In this document: positions 43,193 through 51,476 of the stretch, piece after piece | Layout of the letters: every line of letters starts with the position of its first letter | Numbering within the stretch: the stretch's first letter is position 1 | Assembly: GCA_963931435.1 (NCBI GenBank) | Contig: OZ007012.1 | Coordinates: forward strand, 930,001 to 994,000 | Direction: 5' to 3' | DNA from: Coprousia sp963931435 | GTDB lineage: Bacteria; Actinomycetota; Coriobacteriia; Coriobacteriales; Coriobacteriaceae | Length of the DNA: 64,000 nucleotides | Notes under the pieces: generated by a model | Seen by the model: only the letters and a program-made list of their open reading frames with translations | The model's database searches: none | Told to the model about the DNA's origin: nothing | Translations under genes and position numbers: made by a program

Positions 43193-44619
43193 GCGCGCTC
43201 TCCCCGGCGCGGGTCTTCGCCCTGCGCTGCCTCATCGAGGCGCGTCGCGACGGCTCGTTCGCACGTGAGGTGGCGGAGGGCGCTGCATACCGGCCTGCCG
43301 ATGCGCGCGACGCCGCGCTCGGCCTGCGTCTGGTCCTCGGGGTCACGGCGACCTCGGGGGTGCTGGACGAGTTCATCGACCGCTTCCTCACCCGCCCGCG
43401 CGACGTGGCGCCCGCCGTGCGCGACGCGCTGCGCATCGCGGCGTTCGAGATCCTCTGCGGCGGGGCTCCCTCCCGCGTCGCGGTGAGCCAGGGGGTCGAG
43501 CTCGTGCGCTCGCGTGTCCCGCGCGCCGCCGGGCTCGCCAACGCGGTGCTGCGTCGCGCGGCATCCGCGCGGACGGACTTTCTTGCCGCCGCCGACTTCG
43601 ACGAGCCCGCCCGGCCCGTGGTCGCCGCTGCGCGCCGGGCGGGCCTTCCTGTCTGGCTCACCGGCGTGCTCCTCGACGCCCTGGGGGAGGGGCGCGCGGC
43701 GCTCCTGTTTGCCGGGCAGCTCGATCCGGCGCTGCCCGCGGCGCACGCCAACCCGTTGCGCGGCCTCGATGCCGCGCGGTTCGCGGCAGCGGACGGCGAG
43801 GGCGACCCTACCGCTGGCGCGCTGAGCACCGTGCCCGGCGCCCTCGTGCCCGCTCGCATCGCGGAGCTGGCGCGCTCGGGGGCTTTCGTGCGCGGGGACG
43901 CCGTCGCGTCGGACCTCGCAGCCCAGCTCGTCGCGACGGCCTCGACGGCGCCCGGTTCGTGCTTGGAGATCGGCGCCGGGCGCGGCACCAAGACCTTCAT
44001 CATGGCGTGCCAGGCCCTGCGCGCCGGCTTCGCGCGCGAGCACGTCGCGCTCGACCTGTACAAGGGAAAGTGCCGCGCCAACCTCGAGCGCCTGGAGCGC
44101 GCGGGTCTCACAGGCACCGCCGTCTTGGCAGGCGACGCCTGTGCGCTCGACGACGTGCTCGCGCCGCTCGATGCCGCGGCGGGGGAGCGGCGCTTCTTCG
44201 ATGCCGTCCTCGTGGATGCGCCGTGTTCCGGCACCGGCACGATGCGCCGCCATCCCGAGATCCCCTGGCGCCTGGAATCCGGGGATGTCGCACCCGGTGG
44301 GGCGTTGCCGACGCTCCAACTGAGGGTGCTCAAGCAGGCCGCGTCGCGCGTGGCGCCGGGCGGAATGCTCGTTTACGCCACCTGCTCGGTGCTTCCGGCG
44401 GAGAACGCCGACGTAGTCGCGGCGTTCCTGGCGAGCGAGGAGGGGCGCGCCTTCGATGCGGAGCCCTTGAGCGAGGCGCCGATCTTTCGCGAGGACGCCT
44501 TTCGGGACGCTGGGGCCCTGGCGGCGCGCTGCGCGACTCCCGAGGGGTTCTTCCAGACCGTTCCCTCGCGCGGCGGGATGGACGGCCACTTCGCCGCGCG
44601 CCTCGTGCGGAGCCGCTGA
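43189..44619 (+). CDS. rsmB: 16S rRNA (cytosine-C5) methyltransferase, RsmB/Sun type
   Basis: A 476-residue protein. The N-terminal NusB-like domain (residues about 1-135, with VLGVTATSGVLDEFID) is followed by a SAM-dependent methyltransferase with SAM site CLEIGAGRGTKT (about 261-272), motif IV VDAPCSGTGTMRRHPE and motif VI YATCSVLPAEN, giving the two cysteines used by this family. It would methylate C967 of 16S rRNA. GTG 43189 overlaps the fmt stop. It is the last gene of the metK run; a converging gene lies after 140 bases. Confidence 0.93.
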   Translation: MSALSPARVFALRCLIEARRDGSFAREVAEGAAYRPADARDAALGLRLVLGVTATSGVLDEFIDRFLTRPRDVAPAVRDALRIAAFEILCGGAPSRVAVSQGVELVRSRVPRAAGLANAVLRRAASARTDFLAAADFDEPARPVVAAARRAGLPVWLTGVLLDALGEGRAALLFAGQLDPALPAAHANPLRGLDAARFAAADGEGDPTAGALSTVPGALVPARIAELARSGAFVRGDAVASDLAAQLVATASTAPGSCLEIGAGRGTKTFIMACQALRAGFAREHVALDLYKGKCRANLERLERAGLTGTAVLAGDACALDDVLAPLDAAAGERRFFDAVLVDAPCSGTGTMRRHPEIPWRLESGDVAPGGALPTLQLRVLKQAASRVAPGGMLVYATCSVLPAENADVVAAFLASEEGRAFDAEPLSEAPIFREDAFRDAGALAARCATPEGFFQTVPSRGGMDGHFAARLVRSR

Positions 44620-44668
44620 GTTCCGCAGACTGATAGGGACGGCGCGCGCGTGGTCGCATGGCGCCATG

Positions 44669-44700
44669 AAAATCAGGTGCCGCCCGAAGCGACACCTGAT
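44669..44700 (-). terminator. Intrinsic terminator of the FmdB-type gene
   Basis: On the minus strand a 12-base-pair stem (44689-44700 with 44672-44683) with one G-U pair is followed by four T. It may also help end rsmB from the other side. Confidence 0.7.
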
Positions 44701-44760
44701 CAAACCGGATGGAATGGATTCCGGAGCGGGCTCTTCACCCGTAGAGATGCGGAAGGGCCG

Positions 44761-45063
44761 CTAGGCGTCCTTGTGCGGGCAGTTCTCGCACCCGCAGCTC
44801 GAAGAGGCGCTTCCCGTCGAGTTGCTCTCGGAGCCTGCCGCGGAACCCTCGGAGGAACCGCTCGTGGCGGCGGTGCTCGAGGATCCGCCGCGCTGGTCGG
44901 TGTTGTAGAAGCCGCTGCCCTCGAACTTGATGCCGCTCGCGCTGAACACCTTGGTCGCGGGCTCGCCGCACGAGGGGCAGGTGATTTCGGGGTGCTCGGT
45001 CATGCCGTGTTCCACCTCGAAGACGTTGCCGCAGGACGTGCAGCGGTAATCATAACGTGCCAT
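44761..45063 (-). CDS. FmdB-type zinc-ribbon protein
   Basis: A 100-residue protein. MARYDYRCTSCGNVFEVEH with a second pair CPSCGEPATKV is the FmdB/CxxC zinc ribbon seen in short putative regulatory proteins. Residues about 55-90 are a Ser/Gly/Thr-rich linker, and the protein ends in a second cysteine cluster CGCENCPH, which is not part of the basic ribbon and may bind another metal ion. GAGAGG precedes the ATG at 45063. It has its own promoter (45129-45157) and lies after the glycogen-locus fusion enzyme. Function unknown. Confidence 0.85.
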   Translation of the reverse strand: MARYDYRCTSCGNVFEVEHGMTEHPEITCPSCGEPATKVFSASGIKFEGSGFYNTDQRGGSSSTAATSGSSEGSAAGSESNSTGSASSSCGCENCPHKDA

Positions 45064-45088
45064 CGGTTGTACCTCTCATCTACACAAG

Positions 45089-45112
45089 AGACGGTGCCTC
45101 GCGGCACCGTCT
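45089..45112 (-). terminator. Hairpin between the GH13-GH77 gene and the FmdB-type gene
   Basis: AGACGGTGCC (45089-45098) and GGCACCGTCT (45103-45112) pair perfectly with a four-base loop. On the minus strand it is followed by CTTGTGT. It lies between the FmdB promoter and its ribosome site, so it may act as an attenuator as much as a terminator. Confidence 0.5.
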
Positions 45113-45128
45113 AGATCGAACATAGGCT

Positions 45129-45157
45129 ACTGTACCCAAAAGCTGCGGCGTTGTGAA
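45129..45157 (-). promoter_or_regulatory. Promoter of the FmdB-type gene
   Basis: On the minus strand TTCACA (45152-45157) and TACAGT (45129-45134) are separated by 17 bases, 66 bases before the start codon. Confidence 0.55.
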
Positions 45158-45183
45158 GCCGGGGTGCAAAAGCCATAGGCTGC

Positions 45184-48100
45184 TCACGCCTCGGCGGCTC
45201 CCGTCGCCCGGCTGGCGCCGGCCTTCGCCTCGGCAGAGCCCCTGCCGGCTGCGGCGGCGCCGGTCCCGTTGGCGGTGGTGGGGGCAACCGGGGTGACGGT
45301 TGGGGACGCCGCCCCATCGCCCGCCTTCACATGCGTGCCGGCTGCATCGGAGCCGGCTGAGGCCGCGTCGGCGCCGGATGCAGGGCGCGCCCCGCCGGGC
45401 AGGGGCTCCTCGACGAAGCGCCCCGTCGCGCGCATGAGTTCTGCGAAACCTTTCTCGGCCGCGAGGATGTCCTCCTCATGCGCCTGCCAGCTCCAGTTGC
45501 CGTCGGCGACGCCGGGCACGTTCATGCGGCAGTCGTCACCGAGCCCCAGCACGTCCTGCAGGGGCATCATCACGACGCCGGCCTCGCTCGCGAGCGCCCG
45601 CTCCACGAGCGCGCGGGCGTCCTCGGCGGCCGCGCGCTCGTCGCCGCCGGTGAACGAGGCCGCGTACCAGCCCAGGAGGGTCGCGGTGTCGTGGGTGGAG
45701 GTGTAGAGGATCTTCTCGGGCTTGGGATAGATGCCCTGCCGCACGTCGTAGTCCTCGAAGAGCAGCACATCCATGCCGGGGAACCCGCAGGCGCTCACGA
45801 GCGCGCGCACGCCGGGGGTGAGCACGCCTAGGTCCTCGGCGATGAAGGGGAGCGGCCCCAGCTCGCGCTCGGCGAACTCGAAGAGGCTCCGGCCCGGACC
45901 GGGCACCCAGCGGCCGGCCGACCCGGGCTCGCCGGCCGGGATGGAGAAGAAGTTGTGGAAGCCCAGGAAGTGGTCGAGGCGCACGCGGTCGTAGATGCGC
46001 GCGGCACGGCTGAGGCGCGCGAGCCACCAATCGAACAGCTTGGTGCGCATAGAATCCCAACGGTAGGTCGGGTTGCCCCAGACCTGCCCCTCGGGGGCGA
46101 AGTTGTCGGGCGGCGCGCCGGCGATCTGGGTGGGACGCCCGTCGCGCCCGAGGGAGAACAACTCGGGATGCGCCCAGGCGTCGGCGGAATCGTCCGAGAC
46201 GTACATGGGGATGTCGCCGATCACCTGGATGCCGTGGGCGTTGGCGTAGCCCATGACGTCCTGCCAGGCGAGCTCGAAGCGGTACTGCAGGTACGATTGG
46301 ATGTGCGCCTCGTGGGCAAAGCGGGGATCGCGCAGCAGACGCTCGTCCCAGCGCGACAACTCGCGCGGCCAGCTCGAGCGCGGCGCCCCCTTGAGGGCGC
46401 GCTTGATGGCCATGAAGGTGCAGTACGGCTCCAGCCAGCCGCGCTGCTCCTCGACGTAGTCGCGGTAGGCGATGTCGGTTATCGCGCCGCCGGCCGCCTC
46501 CCAGCGCTCGTAGTCGGCGCGCAGCTCCTCCTCGGTCTCGGGCAAGAGGTCGATGTTGCCGGCGAAGGCCGAGGGGCCCGCATAGGGGCTGTGGAAGGAG
46601 TCGGTGGGATTGACGGGCAGCACCTGCCAGTACTTGAAGCCCATCGCCACGAGGTGGTCGACGAAGCGCTTGGCGGGCTCGCCCAGGGTGCCCGGGCGCC
46701 CCTCGGCGTTGGGCAGCGAGGTGATGTGGCAGACCACGCCGGCTCCCGCGTCGAGCGGCTTCTGCAGGCGTTGGGCGGGGTGGAAGGAGACGACAGCCGA
46801 GCCGAACTGCCACAGGTGCACCTCGACGGTCCCGTCCTCGGCGACGGGCAGCTCGGCGCCCGAGACCACGTCGGTCGCGCACTCGCCGAGCGCGGGGATG
46901 CGCACGGTGCACTCGTTCGAGCGGCTGCGGTTGATGAGCACGGTTGCGGCACCCGCCTCGCTGCGGCGCGTGTAGCCCAGCACGTCGGCCTCGGGCGCGA
47001 ACGGCTCGATGGTGCCGTCGATGAGCTCGGGCAGCTCGCGGCGCACGCCCGCGGCGTTCTTGATGATGGTCTCCATGTCGTACTCGTGCGGGTCGCCGGG
47101 ACGCGGCAGGCCGCGGCGGTTGCCCGGGTCGGAGAGGCCCTCGAGGCCGTACTCGTCGCCGTAGTAGATGGAGGGGACGCCCGTGAAGGTCATCTGCATG
47201 AGGGTGGCGAGCCAGAACCGGGCCTTGGCGAGACCCATGGCCTCGGGCGTGAGGCGCCAGCGGCCGCGCTCCTCCTCGGGGAGCTTGCTCTCGTCGGGGC
47301 CGCCGCCCAGCACGCTCGCGATGCGCGGGCGATCGTGGCTGCCGAGCAGGTTGAGGCAGCAGGCGAGGGCCTCGGGCGGGTAGTTCTCCGCGAGGCTCCA
47401 GATGACCTCGGCGGCCTCTGCGGCGTCGATGTTGCCCATGAGGAAGTCGATCACCATGCTGCGGAACGGATAGTTCATGGCGGAGTCGAGCTCGGCACCC
47501 TGCAGGTAGTGGCGCGGCTTGCCGTAGCTGATCTTGTTGGACGCGTCCTCCCACACCTCGCCCAGAAGCAGCGCGTCAGGCTTCTCTTCGGTGAGGACGC
47601 GCTTGATGTCGGTGATGAGGTCCTCTTCGAGCTCGTCGGCCACGTCCAGGCGCCAGCCGCGTGCCCCGGCGCGCGTCCAGTGGCGGATGACGCCGTCCTC
47701 GCCGAGCAGGAGCTCGCGCACGAGCGGCGAGCTCTGGTTGAGGTCGGGCATGTTCTCGACGCCCCACCAGCACTTGTAGGTGCCGTCCTCGTTGAACTCG
47801 TAGGCGTCGCGCCAGGGCGAATCGGGATGGTTCCAAGCGCCCTTGTTGGGGTAGTTGTCGAACCGGTTGAAATAGAGCGAGTCATCGCCGGTGTGGTTGA
47901 AGACGCCGTCCAGGATGATAGAGATGCCGTGCTCCTCGGCGGCGGCGCACAGGCTCCGGAAATCGTCCTCGGTGCCTAGGATCGGGTCGATCTTGAGGTA
48001 GTCGGCGGTGTCATAGCGGTGGTTGCTCGCCGCCTCGAAGATGGGGTTCAGGTAGATCGCTGTGATACCCAGCTCCGCGAGGCGGGGCAGGTCCTCCTCG

Positions 48101-48717
48101 ATGCCCTTGAGCGACCCGCCGTAGAAATCCCAGTACTTGATGGAGCCGTCCTCGTTGCGCTCGTAGACGGGCGGCTCCCACCAGTCCTCGATCATGCGGC
48201 GCTGGACCCCGGCGCGCGGCTGTGCGAGCGCGGCCTCGGTGCGCTCGCGCCAGCGCTCGTCGCGGCGGTAGCGATCGGGGAAGATCTGGTAGACCATGCC
48301 GCGCTCGTACCAGGAGGGACGCGTCGCGCGGTGCTCGTAGACGCTGATCTGGAAGGACGGCACCTCGACGTAGTCGTACATGACGCCCTCGCCGCCGGTG
48401 CGCCCCTGGGGTGCGCCCAGATGGGCGTGGAAGACATCGCTTTCCTCGCTCGTGTTCTCATGCCAGGCGGCGTGGAACGAGTACCAGATGTTGGCCGGTC
48501 GGGGGCAGGCGAGCTCGTAGGTGTAGAGGCCCTCGTCGTCGGCGACCATGGGGTGCAGGCGCTCGCCCTCGCCGTCGACCCAGGTGCGCAGGACGAGGGC
48601 GACCGGAGTCGCCGGAGGCTCCTCTATGCGGACCGAGATGGTGACCGTGGTGCCGGCGCGCACGGCGCCGAACGGCGAGCGATAGCAGGAAAGCCTGCTG
48701 TTATGCGTTATCTTCAT
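45184..48717 (-). CDS. Fusion of a GH13 neopullulanase-like enzyme and a GH77 4-alpha-glucanotransferase
   Basis: A 1177-residue cytoplasmic protein. Residues 1-120 are a starch-binding beta-sandwich as in neopullulanase/cyclomaltodextrinase. The GH13 barrel follows (about 125-600) with DGVFNHTG, nucleophile Asp in GWRLDVADE, acid Glu in LLLGEVW and Asp in LLGSHDRPR. From about 655 a complete MalQ starts: CHITSLPN, GDIPMYV, nucleophile in VRLDHFLGF, acid in FIAEDLG and STHDTATL. Residues about 1105-1177 are an Ala/Gly/Thr-rich tail. One chain would thus trim or debranch and re-join maltodextrins released from glycogen. GGGGGAA precedes the ATG. It is the last carbohydrate gene of the glycogen locus. 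Confidence 0.9.
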   Translation of the reverse strand: MKITHNSRLSCYRSPFGAVRAGTTVTISVRIEEPPATPVALVLRTWVDGEGERLHPMVADDEGLYTYELACPRPANIWYSFHAAWHENTSEESDVFHAHLGAPQGRTGGEGVMYDYVEVPSFQISVYEHRATRPSWYERGMVYQIFPDRYRRDERWRERTEAALAQPRAGVQRRMIEDWWEPPVYERNEDGSIKYWDFYGGSLKGIEEDLPRLAELGITAIYLNPIFEAASNHRYDTADYLKIDPILGTEDDFRSLCAAAEEHGISIILDGVFNHTGDDSLYFNRFDNYPNKGAWNHPDSPWRDAYEFNEDGTYKCWWGVENMPDLNQSSPLVRELLLGEDGVIRHWTRAGARGWRLDVADELEEDLITDIKRVLTEEKPDALLLGEVWEDASNKISYGKPRHYLQGAELDSAMNYPFRSMVIDFLMGNIDAAEAAEVIWSLAENYPPEALACCLNLLGSHDRPRIASVLGGGPDESKLPEEERGRWRLTPEAMGLAKARFWLATLMQMTFTGVPSIYYGDEYGLEGLSDPGNRRGLPRPGDPHEYDMETIIKNAAGVRRELPELIDGTIEPFAPEADVLGYTRRSEAGAATVLINRSRSNECTVRIPALGECATDVVSGAELPVAEDGTVEVHLWQFGSAVVSFHPAQRLQKPLDAGAGVVCHITSLPNAEGRPGTLGEPAKRFVDHLVAMGFKYWQVLPVNPTDSFHSPYAGPSAFAGNIDLLPETEEELRADYERWEAAGGAITDIAYRDYVEEQRGWLEPYCTFMAIKRALKGAPRSSWPRELSRWDERLLRDPRFAHEAHIQSYLQYRFELAWQDVMGYANAHGIQVIGDIPMYVSDDSADAWAHPELFSLGRDGRPTQIAGAPPDNFAPEGQVWGNPTYRWDSMRTKLFDWWLARLSRAARIYDRVRLDHFLGFHNFFSIPAGEPGSAGRWVPGPGRSLFEFAERELGPLPFIAEDLGVLTPGVRALVSACGFPGMDVLLFEDYDVRQGIYPKPEKILYTSTHDTATLLGWYAASFTGGDERAAAEDARALVERALASEAGVVMMPLQDVLGLGDDCRMNVPGVADGNWSWQAHEEDILAAEKGFAELMRATGRFVEEPLPGGARPASGADAASAGSDAAGTHVKAGDGAASPTVTPVAPTTANGTGAAAAGRGSAEAKAGASRATGAAEA

Positions 48718-48764
48718 GGTTCCCCCGTGCTCCCGGCGCGCGTGGGCCGGGGCTCGAACTGCTT

Positions 48765-48776
48765 GGATTGCAACCC
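48765..48776. promoter_or_regulatory. Candidate LacI/MalR-type operator
   Basis: GGATTGCAACCC is a near-perfect palindrome centred on TTGCAA, the core seen in LacI-family operators such as Streptomyces MalR sites. It lies just downstream of the -10 of the fusion-enzyme promoter. The regulator is not in the window; this is inference. Confidence 0.35.
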
Positions 48777-48780
48777 ATCA

Positions 48781-48808
48781 AGTATATAAAATGCGTCACT
48801 GCCTGCAA
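48781..48808 (-). promoter_or_regulatory. Promoter of the GH13-GH77 gene
   Basis: On the minus strand TTGCAG (48803-48808) and TATACT (48781-48786) are 16 bases apart, 64 bases before the start codon. The gene is therefore likely to have its own transcript as well as any read-through from glgA. Confidence 0.6.
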
Positions 48809-48879
48809 CGTATGATCGCATGAAAGGTCGACAAATATTGATGGACCGTCGATAGCGGCGGGGCGATGGCGGGGGATGG

Positions 48880-48915
48880 AAAAGCGCGGTGGAGCCGGAT
48901 GGGCTCCACCGCGCT
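48880..48915 (-). terminator. Intrinsic terminator after glgA
   Basis: A perfect 14-base-pair stem (48902-48915 with 48883-48896) around a five-base loop is followed by four T on the minus strand. It separates glgA from the GH13-GH77 gene. Confidence 0.9.
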
Positions 48916-48945
48916 CAAGGTTCGCGCGGATATGCGGCAGGCGCC

Positions 48946-51366
48946 TTAGGCGTTGCGCTTGCGGGAGGCCGTCTTGCGCGAGGCACTCTTGGCGGAGGAG
49001 ACGGTCTTTCTCGCCGCGGGCTTGGCGGCAGCGCTCTTGGCGGGCGCGGGCGCCGCGGGCTCAGCGGGGGAGGCGCCAGCCGCGGGCTCGGTGACCGTGG
49101 CGGCAGCCTTTGCGACTGCGGTGGCCGTCTTTGCCGTGGTCGCGGCCTTCGCCGTCTTGGATGCCGTGACAGCGGTCTTGGTCGCGGAGGCCTTGGCAGC
49201 CGGTGCCTTGGCCGCCTTGGCCGCGGGCTTCGCCGGAGTCTTCTCCGCATCGGGTGCTGCAGCGGGGGCTGCGGGCTCGGCAGCCTTCTTAGCCGCGGTC
49301 GCCTTGGCGGCCGTGGCCTTGGTCGCGGCCTTCGTCGCCGTGGCGGTCTTCGTCGTCTTGGCTGCGGGCTTCTTCGGAGTCTCGGCCGGGGCGGCGGGCT
49401 CGGTCTCAGTCGCGGCCTTGGCGGCGCTCGCGGCCTTGGAGGCGGTGGTCTTGGCGGCGCTCTTCGTCGTCTTCGTCGCGGTCCTTGTCGCCGTCTTCTT
49501 CGCGGCGGGCTTGGCGGCGTCGACGGGCGCCTCCTCGACCGCTGCGGACTTCGCAGCGGCCTTCGGAACGGTCTTGGTGGCTGCGGCTTTGGCCGTGGTG
49601 GCCTTGGTGGCGCGCTTGGCCGCGGGCTTCTTGGCGACCGGCGCCTTGGCAGCGGCCTTGGGCGCGGGCGCTTCCTCGGCAGCCGGCTCGGCCTTCACAG
49701 GCTCGGGCTCCGGCGCCGGCTCAGGGGCAGGCTCGGGCTCAGGGGCCGGCTTTTCCTCAGCGGGAGCCTTCTCGGGCTCGGCTGCGGGCTCCTCGGCGGC
49801 AGCCTCCTTCTCGGCGATAGGCTCCGGCTCGGGCTCGCTCGCCGCATCGGGCGCGGGCTCAGGCTCCGGAGCCGGCTGTGGTTCCGGGGCGGGCGGGACC
49901 ACCTCGATCTCGGGATGCAGGCTCTTGTAGAGGTCCATGTACTGGTCGGCAGACTTGGTCCAGCTGAAGTCGCGCTCCATGGCCTGCTTGACCACGTTGT
50001 CGAACGCGGGGCGGTTGTCCCAGTAGAGGCGCGCGGCGCGGAAGACCGCATCTCCCATCTCATCGCCGTTGAAGTTGGCGAACGAGAAGCCCGTGCCCTC
50101 GCCGGTCTCGTAGTTGTACGGCGTGACGGTGTCGCGCAGTCCGCCGGTCTCGCGCACGATGGGCAGGGTGCCGTAGCGCATGGCGATGATCTGCGAGAGG
50201 CCGCAGGGCTCGAAGAGCGACGGCATGAGGAACAGGTCGGCGCCGGCGTACATGCGCCGCGAGAGCGCGGGGTCGAAGGTGATGCGCGCGGCCATGGTGC
50301 CGGGGTACTTGCCCTGGAAGTAGTTCAAGGCGTCCTCGTAGGCGCGGTCGCCGGTGCCCAGCACCGCCACCTGCACGCCGCCCGAGAGGATGCGGTCGAG
50401 CGAGTAGGTGACGAGGTCCATGCCCTTCTGGCGGGTGAGGCGCGTGACCATGACCATGAGCGGACGGTCGTCGCGCACCTCGAGCCCCAGCTCGCGCTGG
50501 AGGGCGTGCTTGCACTCGAGCTTGCCGGCCATGTCACCCACCGTGTAGTGCGCGGGGATCTGGATGTCGGTCGCCGGGTCCCAGCTGGGCAGGTCGATGC
50601 CGTTCAGGATGCCGCGCAGGATGTTGTTGCGGCGGCGGAGCACACCGTCGAGGCGCTCGCCGTAATCGGAGGTCTGGATCTCCCAGGCGTAGGTGGGGGA
50701 GACCGTCGTGATCGAGTCGGTGTAGTTGAGGGCGCCGAGCATGAAGTTGATCGAGGTGGCGTCGCAGCGCAGCTGGCGGGCGGCGGCGGGGATGTGCGCG
50801 AGGCCCAGCACGTCGTTCAGCATCTTGTCGGAGAACTGGCCCTGGAAGGCGATGTTGTGGATAGTGAAGACCGTCTTGACGCGCTCGTAGAGCGGCAGGC
50901 CCTGGTAGAACTCGCGCAGGAACACCGGCGCCATGGCGGTGTGCCAGTCGTTGCAGTGCAGCACGTCGCACTCGAAGCCGTCGGGCAGGTACTGCAGGCT
51001 CTCGGTCACGGCCTTGGAGAAGAACGCGAAGCGCTCGCCGTCATCGTAGAAGCCGTAGGGGTAGCTGCGGTCGAAGTAGTGCTCGTTGTCGAGGAAGAGG
51101 TAGGTGACCCCCTGGTACTCCAGGCGCTCGAGGCCGCAGTACTCGTTGCGCCAGCCCAGGCTCACGTAGAACTCGCCCACGTGCTGCATCTGGTCCTTGA
51201 ACACCTGCGGGATCGAGGAGTACTTGGGCACCATGACGATCACGTCGGCGCCGGCCTTGACGAGCGCCTGAGGCAGCGAGCCGGCGACGTCGCCCAACCC
51301 TCCCGTCTTGATGAAGGGGGCTGCCTCGGCGGATGCGAAGACAACCTGCATCTTGTTCTTTGACAT
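48946..51366 (-). CDS. glgA: Glycogen synthase with a long acidic/proline plus histone-H1-like C-terminal tail
   Basis: An 806-residue protein. Residues 1-484 are a complete GT5 ADP-glucose-dependent glycogen synthase: the ADP-glucose loop KTGGLGDVAGSLP near residue 20, the HNIAFQG region, RLTRQKG, and the C-terminal LMPSLFEPCGLSQ block with its catalytic Glu. A normal GlgA would end here. Residues about 485-565 are Pro/Glu/Ala-rich, and 565-806 are built of Lys, Ala, Thr and Pro with AAKK/TKTA-type units like histone H1 tails. Frame and stop are intact over the whole length. CAACAGGAGTG precedes the ATG at 51366. It follows glgD after 110 bases that hold two hairpins. Confidence 0.93.
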   Translation of the reverse strand: MSKNKMQVVFASAEAAPFIKTGGLGDVAGSLPQALVKAGADVIVMVPKYSSIPQVFKDQMQHVGEFYVSLGWRNEYCGLERLEYQGVTYLFLDNEHYFDRSYPYGFYDDGERFAFFSKAVTESLQYLPDGFECDVLHCNDWHTAMAPVFLREFYQGLPLYERVKTVFTIHNIAFQGQFSDKMLNDVLGLAHIPAAARQLRCDATSINFMLGALNYTDSITTVSPTYAWEIQTSDYGERLDGVLRRRNNILRGILNGIDLPSWDPATDIQIPAHYTVGDMAGKLECKHALQRELGLEVRDDRPLMVMVTRLTRQKGMDLVTYSLDRILSGGVQVAVLGTGDRAYEDALNYFQGKYPGTMAARITFDPALSRRMYAGADLFLMPSLFEPCGLSQIIAMRYGTLPIVRETGGLRDTVTPYNYETGEGTGFSFANFNGDEMGDAVFRAARLYWDNRPAFDNVVKQAMERDFSWTKSADQYMDLYKSLHPEIEVVPPAPEPQPAPEPEPAPDAASEPEPEPIAEKEAAAEEPAAEPEKAPAEEKPAPEPEPAPEPAPEPEPVKAEPAAEEAPAPKAAAKAPVAKKPAAKRATKATTAKAAATKTVPKAAAKSAAVEEAPVDAAKPAAKKTATRTATKTTKSAAKTTASKAASAAKAATETEPAAPAETPKKPAAKTTKTATATKAATKATAAKATAAKKAAEPAAPAAAPDAEKTPAKPAAKAAKAPAAKASATKTAVTASKTAKAATTAKTATAVAKAAATVTEPAAGASPAEPAAPAPAKSAAAKPAARKTVSSAKSASRKTASRKRNA
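48949..49675 (-). repeat. Low-complexity repeat DNA coding the Lys/Ala/Thr tail of GlgA
   Basis: The DNA is made of imperfect short repeats of AAG, GCC and ACC codons, with GCCACCAAGGCC-like units recurring many times. It codes about 240 residues of H1-like sequence without interruption. Length is likely to vary between strains by slippage or unequal recombination. Confidence 0.75.
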
Positions 51367-51392
51367 AGCGTCACTCCTGTTGCTCGAAGGGA

Positions 51393-51462
51393 TATCGCCG
51401 CCTGGGAAGGGACGGCGATAAACGAGAACCGCGCTCGCGTCGGGTTGCGTCGCGGGCGCGGT
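51393..51462 (-). promoter_or_regulatory. Two hairpins between glgD and glgA
   Basis: TATCGCCG (51393-51400) pairs with CGGCGATA (51413-51420). ACCGCGC/GCGCGGT (51428-51434 with 51456-51462) pairs and continues inward through CGCG/CGCG after one mismatch. Neither has a T run, so processing, stability or partial termination between the genes is possible. Confidence 0.45.
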
Positions 51463-51476
51463 GGATGCCATGAAGC

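Noticed and set aside
48949..49675. GlgA tail as an independent histone-like gene joined by a sequencing error
   Set aside because: The frame is continuous, there is no start codon with a ribosome site at the junction, and GlgB shows the same kind of tail independently.
48953..49930. A separate membrane-protein-like gene on the plus strand over the GlgA tail
   Set aside because: The Ala/Val-rich translation is the complement of the Lys/Ala/Thr codon repeats; no ribosome site, and the minus-strand frame is continuous with glgA.
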